Below are positions 7,874 to 16,089 of a DNA stretch of 64,000 nt, one piece after another. A program made the translations under genes and the position numbers. Source of the stretch: CAVTJL01 sp963752325. GTDB lineage: Bacteria; Pseudomonadota; Alphaproteobacteria; Geminicoccales; Geminicoccaceae. The notes under the pieces were generated by a model. That model made no database searches and was not told where the DNA came from. It saw only the letters and a list, made by a program, of their open reading frames with translations. The stretch's first letter is position 1. Each line of letters starts with the position of its first letter. Where the stretch lies: assembly GCA_963752325.1 (NCBI GenBank), contig CAVVXU010000004.1:558001-622000 (forward strand), given 5' to 3'.

Positions 7874-9721
7874 ATGGACGTGACGATCTACGAGGACGTA
7901 AACTTCGCCGGTCGCAGCGAGACCCTGGAGATCGGGAGGCACCAACTATTCTCCCGCGCGGATCTCAACGACGAGGTCTCCTCCATCAAGGTTCCCACCG
8001 GGCTCGTCGCGCTCGTCTACGAACATGCCGACGACGCCGGCGGATACGGCCGTTCCGTGGACCTCATGGAGGATGACGCGGACCTCTCGACGCTCGGCCT
8101 GGGTGACGCCATTTCCTATGTCGAGGTGTTCTCTGCCGAGCGTGACATCGTGTCCCGCAACCACGCGACCGGTGAGACGGCTACCACGCGGGTCGTGTGG
8201 GCCCGCGGATCGGTGGCGAACGGGCAGTACGTTCCCGGCCACTGGGAACGCCAGCGCGCGCATCCGGTACCGCCCGGCCCGGCGGTGGTGTCGCCAGGGC
8301 CGTTGCCGCATCTGCTTCACATCAGCAAGATCCAGGGCGACGACTGGACGAATCCGCCCTACGACACGTCGTCGCCGACCTGGCCCTCCCAGGTCGCGGG
8401 CGGCGCTACATACGATGGGTCGGATGCTCACCCTTTCGAATGGGTGTCAGTGCTGAATCCGACGATCGAGCAGGACGACGAGGTGGGCGTTGCCGGTTTC
8501 GCTGTCGGTGTCGACCTTTCCGGTGCCGACCTTCCGTTCACACATCCATTCGGCGGCGACTTTGAATTCGGCATCGTGCCGGATGCGCAATATGCGGGTC
8601 TGCTCGCGCCGTCCAACCACGATCCGAACGCCACCAACGGTAACATCAAGAACGCCTTCCCTGACGGTCGACGCATCGGCCTGCCCGTAAGTGGCGCGCT
8701 GCCGATGGAGGTCGAGGCAGGGATGGTGCCCGCCGCCTACCGGGCTCAGGTCGGGGACCGCGTTGCCGTCTATGGGCGGTGGATCGTGGACGCGGGCCAC
8801 GACGACTTTCACACCGAGATACATCCCCCACTGCTGCTGGCGCGAGCGCGGGCGGTCAACGCGCAGGAGGCCGACACCTATCCCGACGCGAGCGCCGAGA
8901 CACTCCTCCAACTGTGGAGTCGTCCGTACCTGGCCGCGCAGAAGTTCACCGACGGGGACAGCAAGAACCTGTCGCTGCAGTCCTACCTCGGGAACATCGC
9001 CAAGACGGTGAGCGACATCCGGGCCTATCCCCCGACGTTCCCCAAGCCGCTCGACGGGATCCACCTGGTTTCCTTCATCGTCCGCCCGCCTGTGCCGACC
9101 CCGCCCCCAGGGCCGCGGGGATCGGTCGCTCTCGGTCCGGCCCGCCTGGAATGCAGCTACAGTTTCACGACGAACAAGGCGTGCGGGGTACAGGTACAGC
9201 AGTCATTGTCCGACCCCAACGCGGTTGAGGTGATTCTGGCACTCAACGCCGCGGGCTACCCGTTATTGCCGGAGCCGGCGCACACATTGGTCAAGTACAA
9301 GATCGACGACCTCGTCCACCAGATCCCGACGGATCTCGGCACGCTGTCGAGCTTCCTCATCGACGTCGTCAAGCTCTACCAGTCGCGCTTCGGGCTCTCC
9401 GAGGCCGATCTGTACGTGCGGACCTACAATCCATTGCCCGCGCCCGACGTGAGCTCACACGTGGTGCCGTTCACGCCGCTGGCCAACCTCCCGCGGTCCT
9501 CGGTGAACGTGGATGACACCCAACCATTCCCGATCATGGGGTGGCTGAAGGTGAAGTGGGTACACGGCGCGCAGGTATCGGTGGGCGCCAGCGGGACGGT
9601 GGCCACCTTCTCCCCGGGCGCGCTGCAGGGCGGGGGCCAACCGGTCCTGCCGGGGGGAGATCGGTCGACGCGGCCTGTCCTGCCCCGGGTACCTCTGCGT
9701 CGGCCCAGCGTCCCAAGCTGA
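7874..9721 (+). CDS. beta/gamma-crystallin-domain protein of unknown function
   Basis: 615 residues. Residues 1-85 are a clear beta/gamma-crystallin Greek-key pair: VTIYEDVNFAGRSETL, LNDEVSSIKVPTGLVALVYE, then a second half GYGRSVDLMEDDADL and ISYVEVF. Such domains often bind calcium. The remaining ~500 residues match no family I know. They contain a His-rich stretch GRWIVDAGHDDFHTEIHPP (about 305-323) that could bind metal. No signal peptide is visible. The C-terminal 30 residues are low in complexity, and the same frame continues beyond the TGA (see 9722-9946), so the true end may be altered. Codon use looks less extreme in GC than the flanking flagellar genes. Confidence 0.6.
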   Translation: MDVTIYEDVNFAGRSETLEIGRHQLFSRADLNDEVSSIKVPTGLVALVYEHADDAGGYGRSVDLMEDDADLSTLGLGDAISYVEVFSAERDIVSRNHATGETATTRVVWARGSVANGQYVPGHWERQRAHPVPPGPAVVSPGPLPHLLHISKIQGDDWTNPPYDTSSPTWPSQVAGGATYDGSDAHPFEWVSVLNPTIEQDDEVGVAGFAVGVDLSGADLPFTHPFGGDFEFGIVPDAQYAGLLAPSNHDPNATNGNIKNAFPDGRRIGLPVSGALPMEVEAGMVPAAYRAQVGDRVAVYGRWIVDAGHDDFHTEIHPPLLLARARAVNAQEADTYPDASAETLLQLWSRPYLAAQKFTDGDSKNLSLQSYLGNIAKTVSDIRAYPPTFPKPLDGIHLVSFIVRPPVPTPPPGPRGSVALGPARLECSYSFTTNKACGVQVQQSLSDPNAVEVILALNAAGYPLLPEPAHTLVKYKIDDLVHQIPTDLGTLSSFLIDVVKLYQSRFGLSEADLYVRTYNPLPAPDVSSHVVPFTPLANLPRSSVNVDDTQPFPIMGWLKVKWVHGAQVSVGASGTVATFSPGALQGGGQPVLPGGDRSTRPVLPRVPLRRPSVPS

Positions 9722-9946
9722 GTTCTCATCGCGCATCTCCCAGATGGAAGCTGCTTCTGTGTCGAGGAGCAGGGCTCCTGCGACTACGGCGCGGGCAACA
9801 TCCAGCTCGACCAGGGCGAGTCTCAGAAGACGATCACGATCGATGCCGCCTATGTGGAGATGAGAACGCCGACCATTCGCGGCCGGCTCGAGCGGGTCGG
9901 CGTTCGCTTGCCTCATCTGCTTGACGAGGCGCTTGCGCCACGGTGA
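9722..9946 (+). pseudogene. coding-like continuation of the preceding frame after its stop
   Basis: Reading on in the frame of the crystallin-domain gene past TGA 9719-9721 gives 74 more codons to TGA 9944-9946, with protein-like composition (GSCFCVEEQGSCDYGAGN, then QLDQGESQKTITIDAAYVE). There is no start codon of its own with a ribosome site. It may be the true C-terminus cut off by a point change or paired frameshifts, or a fused fragment of another gene. Confidence 0.35.
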
Positions 9947-10035
9947 GAGGTCACCAAAGCGCCTGAGCGCCATATCCAGCTCGCTGTCGCTTCCCATGCG
10001 CTTCCCAGATCGCCTCTCTGGGATGAATGTCGCGG

Positions 10036-10080
10036 CAAGAGAATATCTAACCCATTGATATATATAAATTAAATAAGGAT
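10036..10080. other. AT-rich junction block
   Basis: About 45 bases of mostly A/T (ATTGATATATATAAATTAAA in the middle) in otherwise GC-rich DNA, between the insert genes and the right 13-bp repeat. 9947-10219 otherwise has no supported gene. It may be part of the acquired DNA or a promoter region for fliL. Confidence 0.5.
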
Positions 10081-10102
10081 ACGCAGGACAATGGCTCTCT
10101 AT

Positions 10103-10115
10103 CGACCCGGCAGAG
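10103..10115 (+). repeat. 13-bp direct repeat, right end of flagellar insert
   Basis: CGACCCGGCAGAG, identical and in the same orientation as 6787-6799. It lies 104 bases before fliL. Together the two copies delimit about 3.3 kb of DNA with IS and unrelated genes. Confidence 0.55.
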
Positions 10116-10219
10116 AGCGGACCATCGTTAACGGCGCCTTAACCATCGCCCGATAGAAAAGAAGCCAGCGCTGGCTGGTCGCCCGCCCGGCGGCCCTGGA
10201 CGAGAAGGAGCGGCACGCC

Positions 10220-10774
10220 ATGGCCGAGGAGACGGAGCCGACCGCGACCGACAAAAAGGGCGGCGGGGGAGCGCGGCGCAGGCTCTTCTTGATCCTTGTC
10301 GCCGGCATCCTGTCGATCGGGCTGGGTGGCGGTGCTGCGGCCTATGCGTTCGGGCTCCTCCGGCTCCCCCACGGAGCGGCCTCGGCCGAGCCCGCCGAGG
10401 CGCCATCGGAGGCCGCCGGTCACGGTGCCGGGGCCGAGGGCGGGGAGCATGGGGGGGCTGGGCACGCGGCACCGGTCTTCGTCGACCTGCCCGACATCCT
10501 GGTGAACCTCAAAGGCTCGCCGCAACGCCCGCGCTTCCTCAAGCTGCGTGTCTCGCTCGAGGTGAGAAACGCCCAGACGGCGCAGCGCGTCCAGGCGCTG
10601 AGCCCCCGCGTCCTCGACAGCTTCCAGCTCTACCTCCGCGAGGTGATGCCGGACGAGCTCGACGGGGCGCAGGGCATGGAGCGCCTGAAGGAGGCCCTGC
10701 TGGCACGCGTCGACCGGGCGGTCGATCCCGTGCGGATCGACGGCGTCCTCTTCAAGGAGATGCTCGTCCAGTAG
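10220..10774 (+). CDS. fliL: flagellar basal body-associated protein FliL
   Basis: Inner-membrane protein that surrounds stators and supports torque. It has a short cytoplasmic N-terminus, one membrane helix (about 24-46, LFLILVAGILSIGLGGGAAA), a Gly/His/Ala-rich linker, then the conserved periplasmic domain with DILVNLKG, RFLKLRVSLEV and the C-terminal VDPVRIDGVLFKEMLVQ. 184 residues is normal. The ATG follows GGAG. First gene of the rightward fliL-fliM-DUF6468-motE-like operon. Confidence 0.93.
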   Translation: MAEETEPTATDKKGGGGARRRLFLILVAGILSIGLGGGAAAYAFGLLRLPHGAASAEPAEAPSEAAGHGAGAEGGEHGGAGHAAPVFVDLPDILVNLKGSPQRPRFLKLRVSLEVRNAQTAQRVQALSPRVLDSFQLYLREVMPDELDGAQGMERLKEALLARVDRAVDPVRIDGVLFKEMLVQ

Positions 10775-10794
10775 GGCGAGCAGCGAGAAAGGCT

Positions 10795-11712
10795 ATGATC
10801 GAGCGCGCGGCACCCAGGCCCGGCATCCTCGCTCTGATCGGTGCCGTGGCCTCGGCCCCGGCCCGTCTGCCGATGCTCGAGACCGCCTTCGAGCGTCTCG
10901 AGCAGCAGCTGCGGGCGAGCCTGCGCGGTCTCGGCGGCGGCGCCGTCGAGGTCGAGGTCGAGCCGCTCGAGGCCGCAAGGCTCGGCCAGCATCTGGCGAG
11001 CCTGCCCGGCCGGGCCATCGTCGCTTCCTTCGAGGCGGCCGATTGGGGCGGCAAGGGCTTCGTCGTGGCCGACGGCGCTCTGGTCGGTCTCGCCGTCGAC
11101 CTTTTTCTCGGTGGGTCCGGTCCGGCGGCGCCGGTGGCCGAGGGGCGGCGCCACACCGCCATCGAGACGGCGCTCGCGGAGCGCCTCATCCGCCTGCTGC
11201 TCGAGGAGCTGGGCCGCGCCCTGGCACCCGTGGCGCCGACGCGGCTCGAGCTCGGGCGCATCGAGACCGACCCGCGCTTCCTCGCCCTCGACCGGCCGGC
11301 GGACGGCTGCGCCCTCGCCCGGGTGCGGGTGGCGCTGGGCGAGCGGCGGGGTGTTTTGGAGATCGTCCTGCCGCACGGCACGCTGGAGCCGGCGCGCGGG
11401 CGGCTGGCGCAGCCCTTCGCGGGTGATCGGCAGGGCCACGACCCGGTCTGGGCCCGCCATCTGGCGCAGCGGCTCTGGGAGGCCGGCATCGCGCTCGAGG
11501 CGATCCTCGAGCCCCAGGCGCTGTCGCTGCGCGAGGCGCTGGCGCTCGAGGTCGGCAGCGTGCTGCCGCTCGCCGCATCGCCCGACGCGACCGTGGCGCT
11601 GCGCCACGCCGGTCGGACCATCGCCACTGGCAAGCTCGGCCGCGTCGGCGAGCGGGTCGCGCTCCGCATCGAGGAGCGCCTGCTCGGCGAGGGAGAGGGT
11701 GCCGATGGCTGA
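10795..11712 (+). CDS. fliM: flagellar motor switch protein FliM
   Basis: C-ring switch component. 305 residues contain the CheC-like middle domain (PGRAIVASFEAADWGGKG, ALVGLAVDLFLGGSG, TAIETALAERLIRLLLEELG) and the C-terminal SpoA domain (LREALALEVGSVLPLAASPDATVALRHAGRTIATGKLGRV). The usual N-terminal CheY-P binding motif (EIDALL type) is not seen: the protein begins directly near the middle domain, so switching input may differ or the start may lie upstream in another frame. It overlaps the next gene by 8 bases. Confidence 0.85.
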   Translation: MIERAAPRPGILALIGAVASAPARLPMLETAFERLEQQLRASLRGLGGGAVEVEVEPLEAARLGQHLASLPGRAIVASFEAADWGGKGFVVADGALVGLAVDLFLGGSGPAAPVAEGRRHTAIETALAERLIRLLLEELGRALAPVAPTRLELGRIETDPRFLALDRPADGCALARVRVALGERRGVLEIVLPHGTLEPARGRLAQPFAGDRQGHDPVWARHLAQRLWEAGIALEAILEPQALSLREALALEVGSVLPLAASPDATVALRHAGRTIATGKLGRVGERVALRIEERLLGEGEGADG

Positions 11713-12163
11713 GGCGGCAGCGCAGATCCTCTTGATGGCGCTCCTCGTCGCCACGATCGTCTGGTGCGTCCTGGTGCATCGGCGGCTCGGGCGCCTGCGC
11801 GCGGACGGTGGCGAGCTCGCGGCCATCATCGCCGCCCTCGATGCCGCGACCGCGCGGGCCGGTGCCGTGGTGGGCGAGCTGCGCGCGGTGGCGACGGAGG
11901 CGAGCGGCCGGCTCGCCGAGCGCGACGGTGCCGCCCAGAGGCACGAGGCCGAGCTCGGCCGCCTCATCGAGACGGCAGGGCGCGTGGTAGGCCGGCTCGA
12001 GAGCGGCATCAGTCAGGGCATCCGCACGCTGGCCGAGGCGCGCACCCGGGCGGACTTTTCATCGCCGCCGGAGCGCGAGCCCGCCCCTCCGCCCGCCCAG
12101 GGCGGCCAGCGCGTCGCGGACAAGGCCGAGGCCATTCTCGAAGCGCTGCGCGGCCTGCGCTGA
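11705..12163 (+). CDS. DUF6468 flagellar-cluster membrane protein
   Basis: 152 residues: one N-terminal membrane helix (about 6-24, AQILLMALLVATIVWCVLVH) followed by HRRLGRLRADGGELAAIIAALDAAT, a long predicted coiled coil, a Pro-rich spacer and the conserved C-terminal VADKAEAILEALRGLR. This layout and position between fliM and a MotE-like gene match DUF6468 proteins of Alphaproteobacteria. Role unknown. Start overlaps fliM; the stop TGA 12161-12163 shares a base with the next ATG. Confidence 0.75.
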   Translation: MAEAAAQILLMALLVATIVWCVLVHRRLGRLRADGGELAAIIAALDAATARAGAVVGELRAVATEASGRLAERDGAAQRHEAELGRLIETAGRVVGRLESGISQGIRTLAEARTRADFSSPPEREPAPPPAQGGQRVADKAEAILEALRGLR

Positions 12164-12912
12164 TGCGGCCGGCGCGGCCCCTGGGCGGCTCGCGGCAGCG
12201 GCCCGACGCTCGACCTCTCCTCTTGGACCCTCGGCCGCCGGAGGCTCCCCGGCCCGCTCCTGCCGGCGGCGGTGGCGGCCCTGCTGGCGCTGGGCCTGCG
12301 CCTTCCGGATCTCCTGCCGGCATCGCCGCCGGCGGCGCGCCCGGGCGTGGAGGCAGCGCCCGCATCGAGGATCGCGACGGCGCCGCCAGCGCCGGCCCTG
12401 CCTCAGGCTCTCGAGGCGGCGGAGGTGCCGGCGGACGAGGCGGGGGCAGCCTGGCCGGAGCCTGCAGCCGGGCCGGCCGACGGCGACCCCACCCCGGAAG
12501 AAGCCGAGACGGCCTGCCCAGCAACGCCGGCCGCCATTGCCGACGTGGCCATGGAGGCGCGGCGGCGGCGCGACGCGGCGCTGCGGCTCGAGAAGGAGCT
12601 GGCGGCGCGCGAGGCGGCGCAGCAGGCGGAAGCGGTGCGGCTCGACAGCGCTCGAAGGCCGAGCTCGACAAGCGAGTGGCGCAGGCCGGGGCCGAGGACG
12701 CGGCCCGCATCGGCCAGCTCGTCAAGGTCTACGAGGCGATGAAGCCGAAGGATGCGGCCCAGGTCCTGGAGCGCCTGGAGATGTCGGTGCTGCTGCCGAT
12801 CGCGCTCCACATGCGCGAGGTCAGGCTGGCGCCGATCCTGGCCGCGATGGATCCGATGAAGGCCCGCGCCGTGACGGTGGCGCTGGCGGCACCCGGCGGG
12901 ACGTCGCCCTGA
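12163..12912 (+). pseudogene. MotE-like flagellar protein, frameshifted
   Basis: Starts ATG 12163 coupled to the DUF6468 stop. After a shift in the first ~80 bases it reads through a membrane helix (LLPAAVAALLALGLRL), then an Ala/Glu-rich coiled coil, and after a second shift near 12655 the C-terminal MgtE-N-like domain QLVKVYEAMKPKDAAQVLER...PILAAMDPMKARAVTVAL. MotE-type proteins help the stator or MotC in alphaproteobacteria. The second shift needs one missing base. The fragments together are intact, so sequence error is likelier than loss. Confidence 0.7.
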
Positions 12913-12922
12913 GCGGCGGCGA

Positions 12923-13407
12923 TCAGGCCGGCATGTCGCGGGAGGCGATCGGCTTCGCATATTGCGGCCCGCTGTCCCAGGGAAACAGGATCCAGGTGTC
13001 CTGGGAGACCTCGGTGATGAAGGTGTCGACGACGAGCCGGCCGGCCGGCTTGGCGTAGACCGTGGCGAAGTGCGCCTTGGGCAGCATGTCGCGGACGATG
13101 CGGCCGGTGCGGCCGGTGTCGACCAGATCGTCGACGATCAGCCAGCCCGTGCCGTCGCCCTCGATCCGCTTCAGCACCTCGGACGTCGCGCTGGCGGGTG
13201 TCGTCGTAGGAGCTGATGCAGACCGTGTCGATGATCGCGGATGTCGAGCTCGCGCGCGATGATGTGGGCGGGGACGAGGCCGCCCCGCGTCACCGCGGCG
13301 ATGCCGTGCCACGGGCCCCGCTCGGCCAGCCGCCAGGCGAGTGCTCGCGCATCGCGATGGAGCTGCTCCCAGGAGACCGGGAAGTAGTGGGTCGGTTCCT
13401 CGCTCAC
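12923..13407 (-). pseudogene. gpt: xanthine/purine phosphoribosyltransferase, two frameshifts
   Basis: Salvages xanthine/guanine with PRPP. From GTG 13407 it reads YFPVSWEQLHRDARALAWRL and ITRGGL-type VTRGGLVPAHIIARELDIR. After one extra base it gives IIDTVCISSYDD, and after a second the PRPP loop WLIVDDLVDTGRT and FATVYAKPAGR through to DTWILFPWD. Removing the two extra bases gives 160 residues, the family length. The insertions fall at CGC[G]ATC and GAC[G]TCC. The restored protein lacks no motif, so error is likely. Confidence 0.85.
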
Positions 13408-13557
13408 ACTACCGTCTCCGGGATGCCGTCCGTCGGGGATGGCCGTGAAGTGGCGAGGCGGACCCGGCCTTGTCAAGATGCGAGGGACGGGCGCGCCGAC
13501 TGTACAGGCGGGCATCTCGCCCATAAGCTTCCCCCGACAAGGCGCAGGGAGAGGGCC

Positions 13558-13751
13558 ATGGAGCTGGACGAGGAGCGGCCAAAGCCACAGCCCGGCCTGC
13601 CTCGGCCGCTGGTCGGGCTCTCGGTCGACGAGCTGCGGGCCTATATGGCGGCGCTGAGGCTGCGAGATCGGCCGCGTCGAGGCGGAGCTGGCCAAGCGCG
13701 AGCGACGTTCGCGGCGCCGCCGAGGCGCTCTTCAAGCGGCCGCCGGCCTGA
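13558..13751 (+). pseudogene. DUF1192 small protein, two frameshifts
   Basis: ATG 13558 after AGGGAGAGGG. Frame 1 gives GLSVDELRAYMAALR, frame 2 EIGRVEAELAKRE, and frame 3 GAAEALFKRPPA then TGA. Joined by removal of one base at each junction, this is a 63-residue protein of the DUF1192 type, a short coiled coil (S-V-D-E-L, then L-x-x-E-I-x-x-x-E-x-E-L) common in Alphaproteobacteria. Function unknown. One inserted base is G before AGC, the same context as other shifts in the window. Confidence 0.65.
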
Positions 13752-13779
13752 GCGGCCCCGAGCCGAGCCGGAACGGTCC

Positions 13780-14346
13780 ATGACGAGCTTCTGCGCGGAC
13801 TGCGGCGGCACGATCGAGCGCCTGCAGCCCGAGGGCGACGACCGCCTGCGCGACGTCTGCGCCGCCTGCGGCAATATCCACTACCTCAACCCGAAGGTCG
13901 TCGTCGGCTGCGGTCTGCACGCTCGAGGGGCGGCTGCTCCTCTGCCGGCGGGCGATCGAGCCGCGCATCGGCTTTTGGACCATCCCCGCCGGCTACATGG
14001 AGGTGGGCGAGACGGCCGAGGAGGGGGCGATGCGCGAGGCCTGGGAGGAGGCGCGGGCACGCATCGCCATCGACGGCCTGATCGCCGTCTACAGCGTGAG
14101 GCGGATCGACCAGGTCCAGCTCCTCTACCGGGCGAGCCTGCTCGACGAGCGGTCAGGGCGGGCCCGGAGAGCCAGGAGGTGCGGCTCGTCGCCTGGGACG
14201 CCATCCCCTGGGACGAGCTGGCCTTTCCGACCGTGCACTGGGTCCTGCGCCGTGCCATCGAGCTGCGCGGCCGGGAAGATCCGCTGATCACGGTGGGCAA
14301 TCCGATGCCCGCCGCAGCCCGGCAGGCCCGTCCAGGGAACGATTGA
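13780..14346 (+). pseudogene. NUDIX hydrolase with N-terminal zinc ribbon, frameshifted
   Basis: NudC/YfcD-like layout. Starts at ATG 13780 (MTSFCADCGGTIERL) with two CxxC pairs (CADC, CAAC) and IHYLNPKVVVG. Then, after one extra base, the NUDIX box GYMEVGETAEEGAMREAWEEA (GX5EX7REUXEEXXU) with all catalytic Glu residues, and after a one-base loss ESQEVRLVAWDAIPWDELAFP. Likely hydrolyses a nucleoside diphosphate derivative. Restored length about 188. Confidence 0.8.
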
Positions 14347-14536
14347 CAGCCGCCCCGGACCTGCTATCCGCCTTCGCCATGCTGAGACGTCACGAATCCG
14401 CGGGCTACGCCATCGACCGACGACGACGCGCGCCGATGCTTTCGCGCGTCCTCCGGTCGGGGCCCTGCTGAGCGGCGAGCAGGCAACCGGCGACCGGTCG
14501 ATCCTCCCGCCCGTACCGCCGCCCGAGCTTTTTCCA

Positions 14537-15204
14537 ATGTTCCAGATACGTGCCGAGGCGCCGGGCGACGGTGCCGCGATCGAGACCCTCCTCGACGAGT
14601 TCTTCGGCATCCGCCGCCACACGAAGATCTCCTATCGCTACCGGATCGGCCGGCCGCCGGTCGAGGCGCTGAGCCTCGGTCGCCTTGAGGGGCCCAGCCC
14701 TGGTCGGCTCGATCCGCTACTGGACCCTTCGGCTGGACGAGCAGCCGGCCCTTCTTCTGGGCCCGCTGGCGATCGACGCCGCATCTCAGGGGCGTGGGCA
14801 TCGGCCGGGCGCTGGTCCGGGAAAGCCTGGCCCGGGCCGCCGATCTCGGCCACCGCCTCGTCTTCCTGGTCGGCGATCCTGCCTATTATGGCCGCTTCGG
14901 CTTCACGCCCGCCCCCGCCGCGATCGTCGATGCCGGGCGAGGATCCCGCAAGGCTGCAGTGGCTGGGCCTCGCCGGCGCCGCGGCGCCCGAGGCCGGCGG
15001 CCTGCTCCTGCGCGACGGCGAGGAGGCCCTGACCGGCGCGGACGAGGGCGCGGCACGCCGGGACCTCGCCCGAAAAGACCTGGAGCCCGGGAGGCCTCGG
15101 TCCTTCCCTCGGCGGGCCCCGCCGCGGCGCGCGGCCCGCTGCGCCCGGGGATCGGCGTCATCCGCCACGCGCTCGACGCGGACGCCCAGGGGATTCTCGT
15201 CTAG
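14537..15204 (+). pseudogene. GNAT N-acetyltransferase (YhbS-like), several frameshifts
   Basis: Three frames have to be joined: IRAEAPGDGAAIETLLDEFF, then ALVGSIRYWTLRL with ALLLGPLAIDAASQG, then the acetyl-CoA loop region GIGRALVRESLARAADLGHRLVFLVGDPAYYGRFGF, then DPARLQWLGLA. This is the YhbS family layout (acetyl-CoA motif plus G-D-P-x-Y-Y-x-R-F-G-F). The 3' boundary is uncertain; coding-like sequence in changing frames continues to about 15204. Substrate unknown. Confidence 0.6.
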
Positions 15205-15322
15205 GGATCGCTCGAGCCGGTGATTGGTCAGCTTGCTGCGCAAGCCGGCCCGGATGCGGCTCCTCAGCAGACAGGACGCCGCGCCTGCAGCTGAGGCCGC
15301 CTGATGGCGACGCTCGTCGCCC

Positions 15323-15341
15323 CAGGCTCAAGGCAGGCTCG
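15323..15341 (+). repeat. 19-bp direct repeat copy A
   Basis: CAGGCTCAAGGCAGGCTCG, identical to 17273-17291 about 1.95 kb away. It also contains an internal near-repeat (AGGCTCAAGGCAGGCTC). Here it lies in the gene-poor 15205-15533 stretch, where no coding region is supported. Confidence 0.6.
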
Positions 15342-15533
15342 GCCCGGTCAGGATATGGCTCGCCGGCCGGTCGATGGAGCCGACCCGCATGGCCGGCGCC
15401 GGAACATCGCTGCGCGCCCGCCTGTGCAGCGCTTTTCCTACCTCGATTTCACTCGCCCCCGCCGTCCGTCGCGGGGAGAGTGGCAGGAGGCCGTCTCGTT
15501 GTTGCCGCGGCCCACGAATTGGAGCCACACGAG

Positions 15534-15968
15534 ATGGACGTCGACCCCTTGGGCGAAAGCGATCTCGGCATGGCGCTGACGCAGGCGGCGTCCGAGCTCG
15601 GTCGGGCATCCCAGGCGCTCCGGCGGGTCAGGCACGCAGCGAGCCTGAGCGTCGTCGCCGCCTCGGGAGCGGGCCCCATCGCCCAGCGCGCGGTGACGAG
15701 CGTCTGGGCGAGGCGGACAGCCATGGCGGCGGCGGGGGCGGAACGAGCCGTCGTCGAGGCCGAAGGCCTGATTTCCGCCGTGCGCGCCGAGCTGGCAGCG
15801 CAAGCGACGCCCGTGCTGGTGCCGGCCCGCCCCGCAAGCGTCATAGCCGCTCCTCGGGGGCTGAAGCGAGCGATCGCCGGCTTGTGGCCTTGGCGGTCCC
15901 ATCTCCTCTGGAGCGCCACGCTGCTGTGGCTGGACGGCTCTGCCCTCGTGCAGCTGCCCGGCACCTGA
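15534..15968 (+). CDS. hypothetical protein
   Basis: 144 residues from ATG 15534, with GGAG nine bases upstream. Mostly helical and Ala-rich (GMALTQAASELGRASQALRRV, AAAGAERAVVEAEGLISAVRAEL), ending with a hydrophobic segment containing SHLLWSATLLWLDGSALVQL that might be a membrane anchor. No family recognised. The opposite strand is also open here, but its composition is less protein-like. Confidence 0.4.
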   Translation: MDVDPLGESDLGMALTQAASELGRASQALRRVRHAASLSVVAASGAGPIAQRAVTSVWARRTAMAAAGAERAVVEAEGLISAVRAELAAQATPVLVPARPASVIAAPRGLKRAIAGLWPWRSHLLWSATLLWLDGSALVQLPGT

Positions 15969-16089
15969 TGCGCCCGGGTCGAGAGCCGATCCGATCCACC
16001 CGATGAGCGCCGTGGCGGCGCGCGATGGTTGATGACGAGCACCCGCCACGGTCGAAGAAACGGACCCGAGGCGCCGCCGGCCGTCGAGC

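Noticed and set aside
9719..9721. TGA as selenocysteine codon in the crystallin-domain gene
   Set aside because: No selenoprotein family match, no evident SECIS hairpin just downstream, and no sel genes in view.
9455..9997. Minus-strand frame starting MGSDSELDMALRRFGDLS
   Set aside because: The first 35 codons look plausible, but it then runs antisense through the crystallin-domain gene and has no good ribosome site; not supportable.
10170..10190. Second sigma-54 site for fliL (GG-N10-GC in CTGGCTGGTCGCCCGC)
   Set aside because: Only the GG/GC dinucleotides match; TGGCTG and CCGC are poor. Too weak to list.
10630..12009. Long minus-strand open frames opposite fliL, fliM and DUF6468
   Set aside because: Arg/Ser/Pro-rich shadow of GC-rich genes; the plus-strand products carry family motifs.
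15444..16049. Minus-strand gene opposite the 15534-15968 hypothetical
   Set aside because: Both strands are open, but the plus frame has a ribosome site and more natural helical composition; the minus product is Arg/Gly/Pro-rich.
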